From Vesta saturnalis (taxonomy: Eukaryota > Arthropoda > Insecta > Coleoptera > Lampyridae): a stretch of 64,000 nt of DNA. A model generated the notes under the pieces. That model saw only the letters and a program-made list of their open reading frames with translations. It was not told the origin of the DNA and did no database searches. How positions within the stretch are numbered: the first letter of the stretch is position 1; each line of letters starts with the position of its first letter. Shown in pieces: positions 22,881-32,639 of the stretch. The translations under genes and the position numbers were made by a program. The stretch spans positions 571,501-635,500 of the forward strand of contig JARFJB010002412.1 of the NCBI GenBank assembly GCA_036346205.1. Reading direction: 5' to 3'.

Positions 22881-23563
22881 ATGAGGGTTTACCCAAAAGA
22901 AGAACGGGTTGACATGATTCTTATTATCGGAGAATGTAACAAAAACGCCTTACTGGCGTCACGCCTTTCCGCTAAAAGGTTTCCTAACAGAAAACATCCA
23001 AAAAAAGCTGTTGGGGAAAGATTGTTGGCTCTATTTAAACGAACTGGAAGTGTTCATTATGAACATAAAACCTGTGACAGAAAATGAAGAAACAGAATTA
23101 GTGGCAATTGCTTCTGTGATCGAAAATCCACATATAGGACAAAACCAAATTGCGCAGCGCATTAACATTAGTCAAGCAAGTGTCTCGAGAATTCTTAAAA
23201 AGCACAATTATCATGACTATAAAATCCAGGTGTTACATTAAAAAAATTGCATATGCTTCATACTTTTGGAACAGTCTGCGAGAAATGTTTAATGGCCGAC
23301 TTATTTCTCGATTCGGAGATTTGACTTGGCCTTCGAGGTCCCCCGACTTAACGGCACCCGATTTTCTCCTGTGGGGATATTTAAAGCCAAAGTGTTTGCG
23401 AGTCGTCCAGGTACAATCGAGGAACTCAAAGTCAAAATTCGTGAAGAAGTTGAAGGAATAGACGAAGGTTTTACGCCGTGTAATGAACCACTTTTTATCT
23501 AATATTTAAAAATGTGTTGAAGTTGGTGGAGGTCATTTAGAAGACGTGATTTTTAAAAGTTAG
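22881..23563 (+). pseudogene. mariner-like transposase with most of the catalytic domain deleted
   Basis: The N-terminal half is well kept: MRVYPKEERVDMILIIGECN, RFPNRKHPKKAV, FKRTGSV, then (next frame) NPHIGQNQIAQRINISQASV and RILKKHNYHDYKIQ, the paired helix-turn-helix region. After a junction near 23240 it resumes only at the end of the catalytic domain: WPSRSPDLTAPDFLLWGYLK, then EELKVKIREEVEGID and KCVEVGGGHLEDVIFKS* ending at 23563. The stretch holding the first two catalytic Asp residues is missing. It is an internally deleted relic with frameshifts. It may have been mobilised in trans if it kept its ends. Confidence 0.8.
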
Positions 23564-23701
23564 AATTAAATTAGCCAAATATTTATAAGTTATCATAAAT
23601 CCTAAAGAGTTAGCTGTAATTTAGTATAATAAATAGTTTGTTTTGTTAACTAAAAAAATTTTAATGCAAATATTAAAATGGGTAGCCTGTTATGGGGAAC
23701 C

Positions 23702-23702
<1 letters not shown>

Positions 23703-23763
<61 letters not shown>
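23703..23763. repeat. (TA)n microsatellite
   Basis: Follows GGGGAACCCTGTA directly, a mariner-type terminus, so it begins at the TA target of the relic. Confidence 0.95.
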
Positions 23764-23769
<6 letters not shown>

Positions 23770-23867
23770 AAATGCACCATCTGGAGGCCTACATTACCTC
23801 CAAAAGTGAAATTTTTGAAAGTCAAGTCGTTTGGCCATAATCTTCCGTGTCGAATAACGTGAATAAC

Positions 23868-23870
<3 letters not shown>

Positions 23871-23942
<72 letters not shown>
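23871..23942. repeat. (TA)n microsatellite
   Basis: About 36 TA units directly after the right arm (ATAACTCTGTA) of the 21.37-23.87 kb inverted pair. Confidence 0.95.
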
Positions 23943-23943
<1 letters not shown>

Positions 23944-23946
<3 letters not shown>

Positions 23947-24530
23947 CGCTCAGAAGCTAACGGATAAATTCATTATTGCCGAAACTGGTAATTTGCGGTC
24001 AAAATCCTGCGACACGTCGATTTTTAATTTTGATTCCGGACTTTATGCTGTGTCGCACATGTAGACGGCGCTGTACACTTTCCGGATATGACGTCAATGT
24101 TCATATTTTTAAATGGCAACCTGTATGTTTTTCGCGGTAATAGATGCAACTCTTTCTTCTGAGTTCAAAAATGCCCTATTTATTGGGATTATTTGAAATA
24201 GTATGCGCGATGTTAATTATTAAATATGGCATAATTCGAAAAGTGACGCGGTGTTAGTGTTGTTAAGGTTTGCGTTAAATTAAGAATCTGGGTACTAAAC
24301 AGAGCACAACATTTATTAAAATAAACATGAACTGAACGAAAACAAACATAAAATAAGACTTAAACATAATAAATGTAAACAAAAACATAAAATCAAAATA
24401 GACAGTAATTCAAAATTTAACGTAAATATTCAAAATGTCCTCGCTGTTCTACCTGGCAGTATGCAAAAAATAAAAATATACCGGGGATCCATTTGAAAAA
24501 AACATAAGCACTCTTAGTAGGACACCCTGT
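23944..24530 (-). mobile_element. mariner-like remnant with only the transposase C-terminal tip
   Basis: Minus strand 24462-24417 reads YCQVEQRGHFEYLR and a stop, the typical closing block of mariner-like transposases. A CACCCTGTCTA terminus-like sequence lies at about 24522-24532. No other transposase part was seen. The rest is A+T-rich. Confidence 0.45.
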
Positions 24531-24633
24531 CTATATTGTAAATATTTTTAAATCATGCACTAGATGGCAAAAACCGCAAATCGATATATGGAATAGTAAA
24601 CAAACTATGGACAGATTACAGAACGTTGGGTCG

Positions 24634-24638
<5 letters not shown>

Positions 24639-24707
<69 letters not shown>
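24639..24707. repeat. (TA)n microsatellite
   Basis: Abuts the left terminus of the mariner-like element at 24710. Confidence 0.95.
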
Positions 24708-24709
<2 letters not shown>

Positions 24710-24710
<1 letters not shown>

Positions 24711-25461
24711 GGGTGTTCCGCGACTCGACCGACAAACTTAGATAGATAATTAACACAAAATTACAGTAACTGTTCAAAATGAGAACCGCCATTTTCTAAA
24801 CAAGCTGCTATTCTTCGTGTCATGGAATGTTGCCAGCTAATTGCTGCCAATTCATTCTTTAGAGAATTAGTAGCTTCTACTATACGGTCAGTCAAGTCTT
24901 CCGTTTATCTGGTTTACCATACACACGAGATTTGAGGCAACCCCACAAAAAAATCTAAAGGCGACAAATCAGGTGACCGAGCTGGCCAATGTACAGGACC
25001 ACTCGTCCTATCCACCTCTCCGGAAAATTTTCATTAAGAAACACTGTCACTTGTATGAGATATTCTACGATACTGGTAGAAGAACTTCGTTCAACCTCAT
25101 TTAAGACTACCAAATCCATTCTTTTCTACACCACGATTTGGGAAAGATCCTATCTTTCTTAAACAGCGAAAAACAGGAACAATGATATCTGGTTATCGCA
25201 TGAGGTACTTCGCAGCTGCAGCACGTCCACTTCCATTGCAAGAACCATACAAGAAAACCATATCAGCATATTCTGCATTAGTAAAACGCGGCGTAATGGC
25301 TTAAATTAATATTATAGCACTAAAGTAATTAATTCGTCAATCATACATTAACTCATCAAGGCTTATTAAATTATAGAAATTCACTTATAGGTCATATAAC
25401 ACTTTTTGATTGTAATGACCGCCGGAATATAAGGTATGTCGGTCGAATCGCGGAACACCCT
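24710..25461 (-). mobile_element. internally deleted mariner-like element with both termini
   Basis: Terminal inverted repeats of 24 bp with one mismatch: left 24710-24733 begins AGGGTGTTCCGCGACTCGAC, and the complement of 25438-25461 begins AGGGTGTTCCGCGATTCGAC. Both ends sit next to (TA)n tracts. Length is about 752 bp, against the roughly 1.3 kb expected for a full element. It contains minus-strand transposase remnants. Confidence 0.85.
24780..25294 (-). pseudogene. mariner-like transposase remnant, middle deleted
   Basis: The N-terminal part, read from 25294, is PRFTNAEYADMVFLYGSCNG, SGRAAAAKYLMR, a stop, then a VFRCLRKIGSFPN block. The initiator ATG has apparently become ACG. After a deletion the frame near 24985-24940 gives ARSPDLSPLDFFVGLPQI, matching the third catalytic Asp region of the family. 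The first two catalytic Asp residues are absent. It is the same architecture of decay as at 22881-23563, but the sequences differ, so they are separate families or old copies. Confidence 0.7.
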
Positions 25462-25463
25462 GT

Positions 25464-25469
<6 letters not shown>

Positions 25470-25545
<76 letters not shown>
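25470..25545. repeat. (TA)n microsatellite
   Basis: Abuts the right terminus (CACCCTGTTATATAA) of the mariner-like element ending at 25461. Confidence 0.95.
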
Positions 25546-25548
<3 letters not shown>

Positions 25549-25554
25549 TATATT

Positions 25555-25727
25555 GGATTACTCAGTGGCTCAGCGGTGAAGGTGACAGACTCACAGTCCT
25601 TCGCAGGACAACCTGATGACGGAAGCAGAGTCCGCTTCCGAGACGTCGAGTTAAAAAGCGAACAAAGCTGTGGAAATAGGCCGACTAACCTATAAACCAC
25701 AGTTACAAAAACACGTACAATACAGAA
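25555..25727 (+). ncRNA. Penelope-like 3' fragment with hammerhead-ribozyme-like motif
   Basis: CTGATGA (25613-25619) is followed by a perfect 7-bp stem (CGGAAGC/GCTTCCG) with a short loop, then AGACGTCG (25641-25648). Active Penelope hammerheads have GAAACGTC here, so one core position differs. Downstream CTGTGGAAATAGGCCGA and ACCACAGTTACAAA are shared with 3575-3645. No reverse transcriptase or nuclease part is attached. Confidence 0.6.
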
Positions 25728-26622
25728 TACATAAATATCCATATTTTGATATGAGTTTCGTTTGTTTTGTGCGACTGGTGTTTGTCAGAGGCAGCCATCT
25801 TGAATTTTTTTAAATTGCAACCTAGGTTGAGTTTGGTGTCATTTGACAGATAATTGATTTAGAAATACACTACGGTATATCAGAAGCTTATTTATTCTAA
25901 AATAACGAAGAAAATTAAAAAGCCAAATTAACTTTGTGAAGGGAACATTTTCTGGACAAAGGGCTGTAAATAAATACAACTTATACAAAAATTTAATTCA
26001 AATGTAGCATTTCTGTGTTCGCTACTGATGGTTATCAATTTTATCAATTTCTAATACTCTTTATCGCTTTTCTAATTCGAACTGATAGTAAATACTACAA
26101 TACGATATTATCATAAGCTTGTTTTTCTTATGTAGAGTCGCATGTAAAATACGGTTTGGTTTCTGTGGAAATAAGTCTGTTTATTTATTTATTTATTTAA
26201 TAGGCCGATAACAATGGATGAATTAGAAGCTCGAATTAGAATTGCGATCACAAACATTCCACCTGCACATCTGCAGAATGCATTGGGTGCTTTTGTTGAT
26301 AGACTTAGATATTGTCAAGAAGTGAATGGACAACAATTTGAGCAGTTATTGTGATTTTCATCAATTAAGTAACTCAATTTTCTTGTTCAATTCTTTTGTT
26401 TTATTCGCATTTTGTTTAATATTTTAATTTTCTTCGTGATTTTAGAATAAACAAGCTTATGATATATCGTGCTGTATTTCTAAATCGATTACCTGCCAAA
26501 TGACATCAAATCCAACCTAGGTAGCCAATTAAAAAAATTCAAGATGGCTGCCTCTGACAAACACCAGTCGCACAAAACAAATGAAACTCATATCAAAATA
26601 TGGGTATTTATGTATTATTTAA
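25728..26622. mobile_element. DNA element with about 170-180-bp terminal inverted repeats
   Basis: The left arm (25728-25905) and the complement of the right arm (26443-26622) agree over nearly their whole length, for example TTGATATGAGTTTC, TGTGCGACTGGTGTTTGTCA and GAGGCAGCCATCTTGAATTT. The core keeps only the C-terminal tip of a mariner-like transposase at 26214-26364. Long arms on a mariner-derived core are uncommon and may reflect arm extension in a non-autonomous element. Confidence 0.85.
26214..26364 (+). pseudogene. mariner-like transposase C-terminal tip
   Basis: The plus-strand frame reads TMDELEARIRIAITNIPPAH, then LQNALGAFVDRLRYCQEVNG, then QQFEQLL and a stop at about 26364. This is the helical end and closing FEHLL-like block of a mariner-like transposase. 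Nothing upstream of it survives in this element. Confidence 0.7.
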
Positions 26623-27406
26623 CCCCACCAAAGCTCAAATCTAAATGTCAACCCATTTCTACATAATCCCATTTGGTGCGATACTATTTGCACACCCTGT
26701 ATATACACACACACCAAATACACTACACGATATCTTAAAACTTCTGTAGTTACTGTTTTAATTTATATCTTGTTTTTCGCCTAGGTATATACAACTTCAC
26801 AATCTGCCGCATAGTGTAATTTCTAATTATAATTAATTAATAAATCCATAACAGGCGTTTGTATTTATATCCCGAAAAAAATGACATCACACTTAACCAT
26901 TGGATAAGGACCAAAAGTGGAATTTGTTGTAGGGTAAATATTAATACAGTGATAAATTGAGCGGTAAGTAGGGTTTAAAGAAAAACGTAAGGAATAAGCT
27001 TCTAACATCTATGTAAACTATTTATACCATTCATATTCTTTAACTGAAAATTGTAAACATCTAAACTTGACAGAGATATAACAATCTTTTTAAAATGAAT
27101 ACTTCAAATTAAAAAAAAATTATATTTGATCGTATAGTGTATTACTCATTTCAAAATGAAAAGGCTTCTTTAGAACCGTGTACCATTCAGCGATAACGTC
27201 TTTGAAAATTTAATGATAGATAAAATACCAATACAATAATATATAAAGGTATGTGAGATAAATTTACATATGGAAACCAGTTATAGAAAATTATTCACCA
27301 CGTACTAACAAAAATTCATTCATTTTTAAATTTAACCATTTCATGCACATTTTCAGAATAGCGCATTAATCAATGACATCATTCATTGCAGTACTGTTTT
27401 AAATAT
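26623..27406. other. A+T-rich DNA with one isolated terminus-like sequence
   Basis: TTGCACACCCTGTATATACA near 26688-26707 is a mariner-type end without a recognisable partner. Nothing else was seen. Confidence 0.4.
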
Positions 27407-27722
27407 ACGGGGTGTCCAGAAACTCTACGGACAAACATTGCGTAGTGATTCTAGACCCAAAAATAAGAAATAAAGTTCATATAAATCCAGGTCCGGAAAC
27501 GCTTCGTTTAGGACCTACAGAGTGTGAAAAAATTCTATTTTCCTCGGTTTTATGGCGATATTTTGCGATCAAATTTGAATATGGTCCTGAAATTTGGAGT
27601 ACGGGGGTTTTTGTGGTCAAGAAAGTTAAATATTTTATTGATTTTGATGCTACCTGCAGAGGGCGCCATCTACAGTGGTATGCTAAAAGTTAATTGGCCT
27701 TAACTTTTTTACCACCCGGTAT
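27407..27722. mobile_element. short element with mariner-type ends
   Basis: Begins TACGGGGTGTCCAGAAACTC at 27406-27408 and ends ...TTACCACCCGGTA at about 27721, so the outermost 8 or so bases are inverted copies with TA at both sides. A 93-codon frame inside shows no family resemblance. Confidence 0.5.
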
Positions 27723-27994
27723 ATTGACGTTATGTTTGAATTAGTTTGTTCCCTTTTCAGTTCTAAGCAAAAAAGGTATACTTGGTTGATGCCTCTCAGA
27801 TCAACCGTTTTCGAGATATTGGTTGATGAACAGTTCAACTTAATTCCCGATAATCCTTAGATAATTGGAATTAAAAATCAAAGTAACGTATGTTTGCATT
27901 TTTCTTTTAACTTTGAATTTAAGAATGAAAATGAAGAAATAAATAATAAAACTAAAAAAATAAATGTTACAAAAGGTAAATATGCAATTACAAA
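27723..27994. other. A+T-rich non-coding DNA
   Basis: Nothing recognised. Confidence 0.4.
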
Positions 27995-28072
27995 TTGTTA
28001 TTGATTTTATTAAATACATAAATAAAAAGTTTACCTCGAGTAGGATTTGAACCTACGACCTGTACTTTGCAA
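27995..28072 (-). repeat. SINE-like fragment: box-B end and tail
   Basis: On the minus strand GTAGGTTCAAATCCTACTCG (box-B-like) is followed by AGGTAAACTTTTTATTTATG and the same A+T-rich tail as in the palindrome at 10.9-11.5 kb. The tRNA-like 5' half is cut off at about 28072. Confidence 0.7.
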
Positions 28073-28107
28073 TTGTTTACTACATCTTTAACAATTTTTA
28101 ACAAACA

Positions 28108-28165
28108 TTACTACTGACGAAGATAAGTGACGAAGATAAGTGTTATCGAAACGTTTAGATTGTAT
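28108..28165 (+). ncRNA. hammerhead-ribozyme-like motif with intact core signatures
   Basis: CTGACGA at 28114-28120 (fits CUGANGA), a stem II candidate GATAA/TTATC, then GAAACGTTT at 28148-28156. A 13-bp tandem duplication (GACGAAGATAAGT twice) lies inside, so the first core is separated from stem II by an extra unit. The second unit has GTGACGA in place of CTGACGA. It resembles the ribozymes of Penelope-like elements. Activity is uncertain because of the duplication and a U at the cleavage position. Confidence 0.5.
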
Positions 28166-28227
28166 AATTTAAAGTACACCATTAAAAAATCCCAAAAAAG
28201 ATAAGTATTTTATTATGAGTGTTAATG

Positions 28228-28290
28228 GTGAAAGTTTACATTTTCATATTTTTATTTATGTATTTAATAAAATTAATAACAATTTTTAAA
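28228..28290 (+). repeat. SINE-like tail fragment, inverted relative to 27995-28072
   Basis: TTTTTATTTATGTATTTAAT and AAAATTAATAACAATTT match the tail of the copy at 27995-28072 in opposite orientation, making arms around the hammerhead-like motif. Confidence 0.6.
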
Positions 28291-30213
28291 TTTAAAGACG
28301 ATTCAAAAAAATTGTTTGACATCGCTGCTTATAAATGTGCCTCATTTGATTCATGCGTGTGTATTAAAAAACGTAAAATACCACTACTAGAACGTGAATT
28401 TCTCCAAGATCAGCGATCTAAGAGAAAATTTGTCATTGGGAAAGTTGATGCAATTGAAACACAAAAACTTCAAGCTAAAGAAGAACGACAAATGAAGGCC
28501 AAGGTGTATGAAAGAACTGCAAAAGTTACCTCACAGATCACACTACTTTTCACTTTGATGTAAATGAAACCATTGCGACATTCGAGGGAGACAATATATC
28601 TTATTCATCGGAATCTGAGATGTCAGTAGAGCTTGAGAATTATACAAAAAAAAACAAAAAGTTAAACCTGAATCTTCAACATCAATATCAGGTTGCAGTA
28701 CAAGCCAGCAAATGAGATTACCTATTCCCAATATAGCTCGGATTTCGGATCAATTTGGCATTTCAGACCGTTCCGCAGCAGCACTTGCATCCGCCCTTTT
28801 GAAAGACATGGGGGTTATTTCGAAAGAAGACACTTCTTCTGTTATTGACCGAAGTGAGCTCCGAAGAGTACGTCGAAAACACCGTTCTGCTTTACAAAGT
28901 AAATTTGAAACATCAACGGTGCAGATAAGAGGATTATACTTCGACGGCAGAAACGATAAAACGCTGTAGCAAGACAAATTTCATCGCAAAATAATATCTG
29001 AAGAGCACATATCCTTACTTGAAGAACCAGGTTCAAAATATATGGGCCACACTACACCAACAACTGGTACAGGGAAACATATTGCCACATCTATACTTAA
29101 TTTTTTTCAGGAATATCATATTGGTACACAAAATCATTTAGTAATAGGCTGTGACGGTACAGCGGTCAATACAGGAAAGAAAAATGGAGTTTTGCGTCTT
29201 TTAGAAACAAAACTGAAACGTCCTCTTCAATGGTCGATATGCCAGTTACATATTATGAATGAATTGCCCCTTCTTGATGGAGAAATTTCAGGACCTCGTG
29301 AATACTCTGGCACTACAGGAAAACTATTGGAGGCATGTGAAAACTTGCGAGTTATAAATTTTGTTCCTATTGATACCACTGTGCCAGTATTAGATGCGAC
29401 AGTTATCAAGAATCTGAGCAGTGACCAAAAGTATTTGTACGAAATAGTTCATTCAGATTCTAGTGGAAAGTGCTCACTGGATTTAGCAGCTCGTAATCCA
29501 GGTAAATTATCGCACGCACGATGGCTTACCAAGGCAAATCGAATAGTGCGTGGTTACGTCGGAAGTGAAAATCCGTCTACGGCTTTAAGATCTTTGGCAG
29601 AATTTGTGGTAAAAGTGTATGCGCCAGTGTGGTTTAATATTAAAACAAAGCCATCGTGTAGTGAAGGAGCAAGACACGTCTTCTAAATGATACAGTTGTC
29701 ACGCTACCCGAATAACGAGTTGAAGGCAGTCATCGATCCTGTTATCAAAAGAAATGCATATTTTTGTCATCTGGAGAACCTTATTTCAACAATGCTCTCT
29801 GATGATCGTCCGGCTATAAGACAACTAGGCTTATGCAGAATCTTGAAGGCGCGCACAAAAAAAAACCTACGGACACGAATGTAAGAGTATTTGTTATTCC
29901 TGATTTAAATTTCGATGCCAGTGAATATTATGAGCTTATTGATTGGAAAAATTGCTTAGTTACAACACCACCTCTTTTAAGTGCTACAACTGATGAAGAC
30001 ATCAGAAAATTTATAGATGACGCAGGAACCTGTCCAATAGATTTATTGTCGTTTCCCTGTCACGCTCGGGAAGTCGAGAGGTGTGTGAAGGTTGTATTAG
30101 AAGCTTCCAATTCTGTCCTCGGCTATGACTCGAGAGATGGACTTATTCGAGCAAGGATATATTCAAGAACAATGTTATCTCGATTTAATACTAAGGCCGA
30201 ATACAGTGCATAA
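28280..30213 (+). pseudogene. decayed gene of an unnamed repeat-associated protein family
   Basis: One long protein in pieces. The first part has KKLFDIAAYKCASFDSCVC and KRKIPLLEREFLQDQRSKRK. A middle part reads SDQFGISDRSAAALASALLK and RRVRRKHRSALQSKF. A core part reads HLVIGCDGTAVNTGKKNGVL, RPLQWSICQLHIMNELPLLD and RNPGKLSHARWLTKANRIVR. The end part reads PCHAREVERCVKVVLEAS, GLIRARIYSRTMLSRFNTKA and EYSA*. Breaks: a frameshift near 28560-28700, in-frame stops at 28967-28969 and 29684-29686, and a frameshift in the A run near 29860-29870. CDGTAVNTG followed by W..C..H..E recalls an RNase-H-like fold, but this is inference. I recall similar proteins being multi-copy in insect genomes. I cannot name the transposon class, and it may be a domesticated or transposon-derived family. 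About 640 codons in total. Confidence 0.65.
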
Positions 30214-30444
30214 TTTTTTTTGAATTTTAAAAATATTATTTTGTAATCCCTTTATTTTCATTTATTTTCTACGTCATAATATTATGTTACAATCTTTGTT
30301 TGTAAAAAAATACTTTTAGATTGTTTATTTTTGTTTCTGATATTCAAAGCTTTACAATAATAACAGATTTTCATACTTCATGTTAAATACAATGTATTTG
30401 TATAAATTTTATGGGAATTTAAAAGTGGGAAAAAAATTCTATTT
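30214..30444. other. A+T-rich spacer
   Basis: Nothing recognised. Confidence 0.4.
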
Positions 30445-30780
30445 AATCATTCATATATTTGGCAACATTTATGCCGTATTACGTTTCGAAAAAATAAATT
30501 AAAATTGTTCCTTGTTTCATACTGTAGAGCCCTCAAGATGACATTTGAAAGCAAAATTAAAAAAAAATCTATTTATCACTAACACATCAGCTAACTTTTA
30601 CGCACTATTACGTTTTAAACAAAAATTAAATTTTTTGTTTTTTGTTTTACTCTGTAGAGCCCTGAAGATGACATTTTATAAAAAAATAAAAAAAGCTGTT
30701 AACCAATTATACATTTAGCATCTTTTCAGCACTATTAAGTTTTGAATAAAAAAAATGAAATTTTTCGCTCCAACTTAGCG
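30445..30780. repeat. tandem repeat of about 128 bp, nearly three units
   Basis: GCACTATTACGTTTT-like and CTGTAGAGCCCTGAAGATGA-like blocks recur at about 30470/30530, 30600/30655 and 30728. The third unit is cut off where the (AC)n tract begins. This is the last non-microsatellite sequence before the large array. Confidence 0.75.
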
Positions 30781-30783
30781 CGC

Positions 30784-30787
30784 ACGC

Positions 30788-30826
<39 letters not shown>

Positions 30827-31073
30827 ACACACGCAACCACCCAACCTACCACCCTCCAATCAACCAAGCCACCCACCCACACTCCCTCTCACCAACCCAA
30901 CTAACCAACCACACACACCCGCCCACCCACCCACCCTCCCAACCCCCAACCAAACAACACACAAACACGCGCAAGCACACACAAAGGCATGCGCCAAGCA
31001 CCATGCACAAACGCACCCACACCCCACAACCCCACACACCATCACACCACCACACCACACACACCCACACACA

Positions 31074-31135
<62 letters not shown>

Positions 31136-31361
31136 CACACACACACACATCACACATCACACACACACACACACACCACACCACACACAAACACACACCA
31201 CACACAAACACACACACACACACACACACACACCAGCCACACAAACCCACACACCCACACACACAACACCACACACACACACACACACACCACACCCACA
31301 CACACACAACCACCAACCCACACCACACACACCACACACACACACACACCCACACACCACC

Positions 31362-31396
<35 letters not shown>

Positions 31397-31449
31397 CACC
31401 CACACAGTCACACACAACCACACAACACACACACCAACACACCACACAC

Positions 31450-31497
<48 letters not shown>

Positions 31498-31792
31498 ACA
31501 CACCAAAAACAACACCACACACAAACACACACACACCACACACCACACACCCACACACCCACACCCACACACACACACCACACACACACATACCACACCC
31601 ACACAGCAACAACCACGCAACACACACACACAGTCACACAACCACGCAACCACACACCCACACACCCACACACCACACACACACACACACACACAAATAC
31701 ACACACACACCCACTCACCCACACAGTCACACAACCACACAACCACACACCAACACACCCACACACAAACACACGCACACAAACACACCCAC

Positions 31793-31845
<53 letters not shown>

Positions 31846-31850
31846 GCCTC
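30784..31850. repeat. (AC)n-rich left border of the large array
   Basis: Cytosine- and adenine-only sequence with ACACAC, CCACAC, CAACCA and AAACAC variants and almost no G or T. It becomes the G-containing hexamer array at about 31860. His/Thr-rich open frames here are not genes. Confidence 0.95.
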
Positions 31851-32639
31851 ATACACTCGGGCATGGACACACACACACACACACACACGGACACGGGCAC
31901 GGACACAAACACGGACACGGACACGGGCACGGCCACGGGCACGGACACAGACACGAACACGGACACGGACACGAACACGGACACGGACACGGATACAGTC
32001 ACAGACACGGACACGTACACGGACAGGGACACGGACACGGACTCAGAGCCAGGCACGACCACGGGCAAGGACACGGACTCGGACAGGGACACGGACACGG
32101 ATACGAACACAGCCACGGACACACAGACAGACACAGGCGCAGACACAGGCACAGACACAGGCACAGACACAGGAACAGACACAGACACAGGCACAGGCAC
32201 AGGAACAGACACAGACACAGACACAGACACAGACACAGACACAGACACAGACACAGTCACAGACACAGACATAGACCCAGACACGGACACGGACACCGAT
32301 ACGGACACGGCCACAGACACAGACACAGATAAAGAAATAGACACAGACACAGAAACAGACACAGACGCAGGCACAGATATAGACACAGACACGAACACGG
32401 ACACGGACACGGACACAGGCACAGCCACAGACACAGACACAGACACAGACACGGACACAGACACAGACACAAACACAGGAACAGACACAGACGCAGACAC
32501 AGACACAGACACTAACATAGACACAGACACAGACACAGACACAGACACAGACACAGACACAGACATAGACACAGACACAGACACATGCACAGTCACAGAC
32601 ACAGACACAGACACAGACACAGACAGACACAGACACAGA

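Larger units (their letters stand above)
21373..23872. mobile_element. composite region bounded by about 50-bp inverted repeats and (TA)n tracts
   Basis: The left arm (21373-21425) contains CACGTTATTCGTCACGGAAG and ATTATGGCCAAACGACT. The complement of 23821-23872 reads CACGTTATTCGACACGGAAG and ATTATGGCCAAACGACT. Each arm is bordered outside by a (TA)n tract. Between them lie a hexamer microsatellite and a mariner transposase relic. The arms may be the ends of a mariner-related element that later received the inner sequences. Confidence 0.6.
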
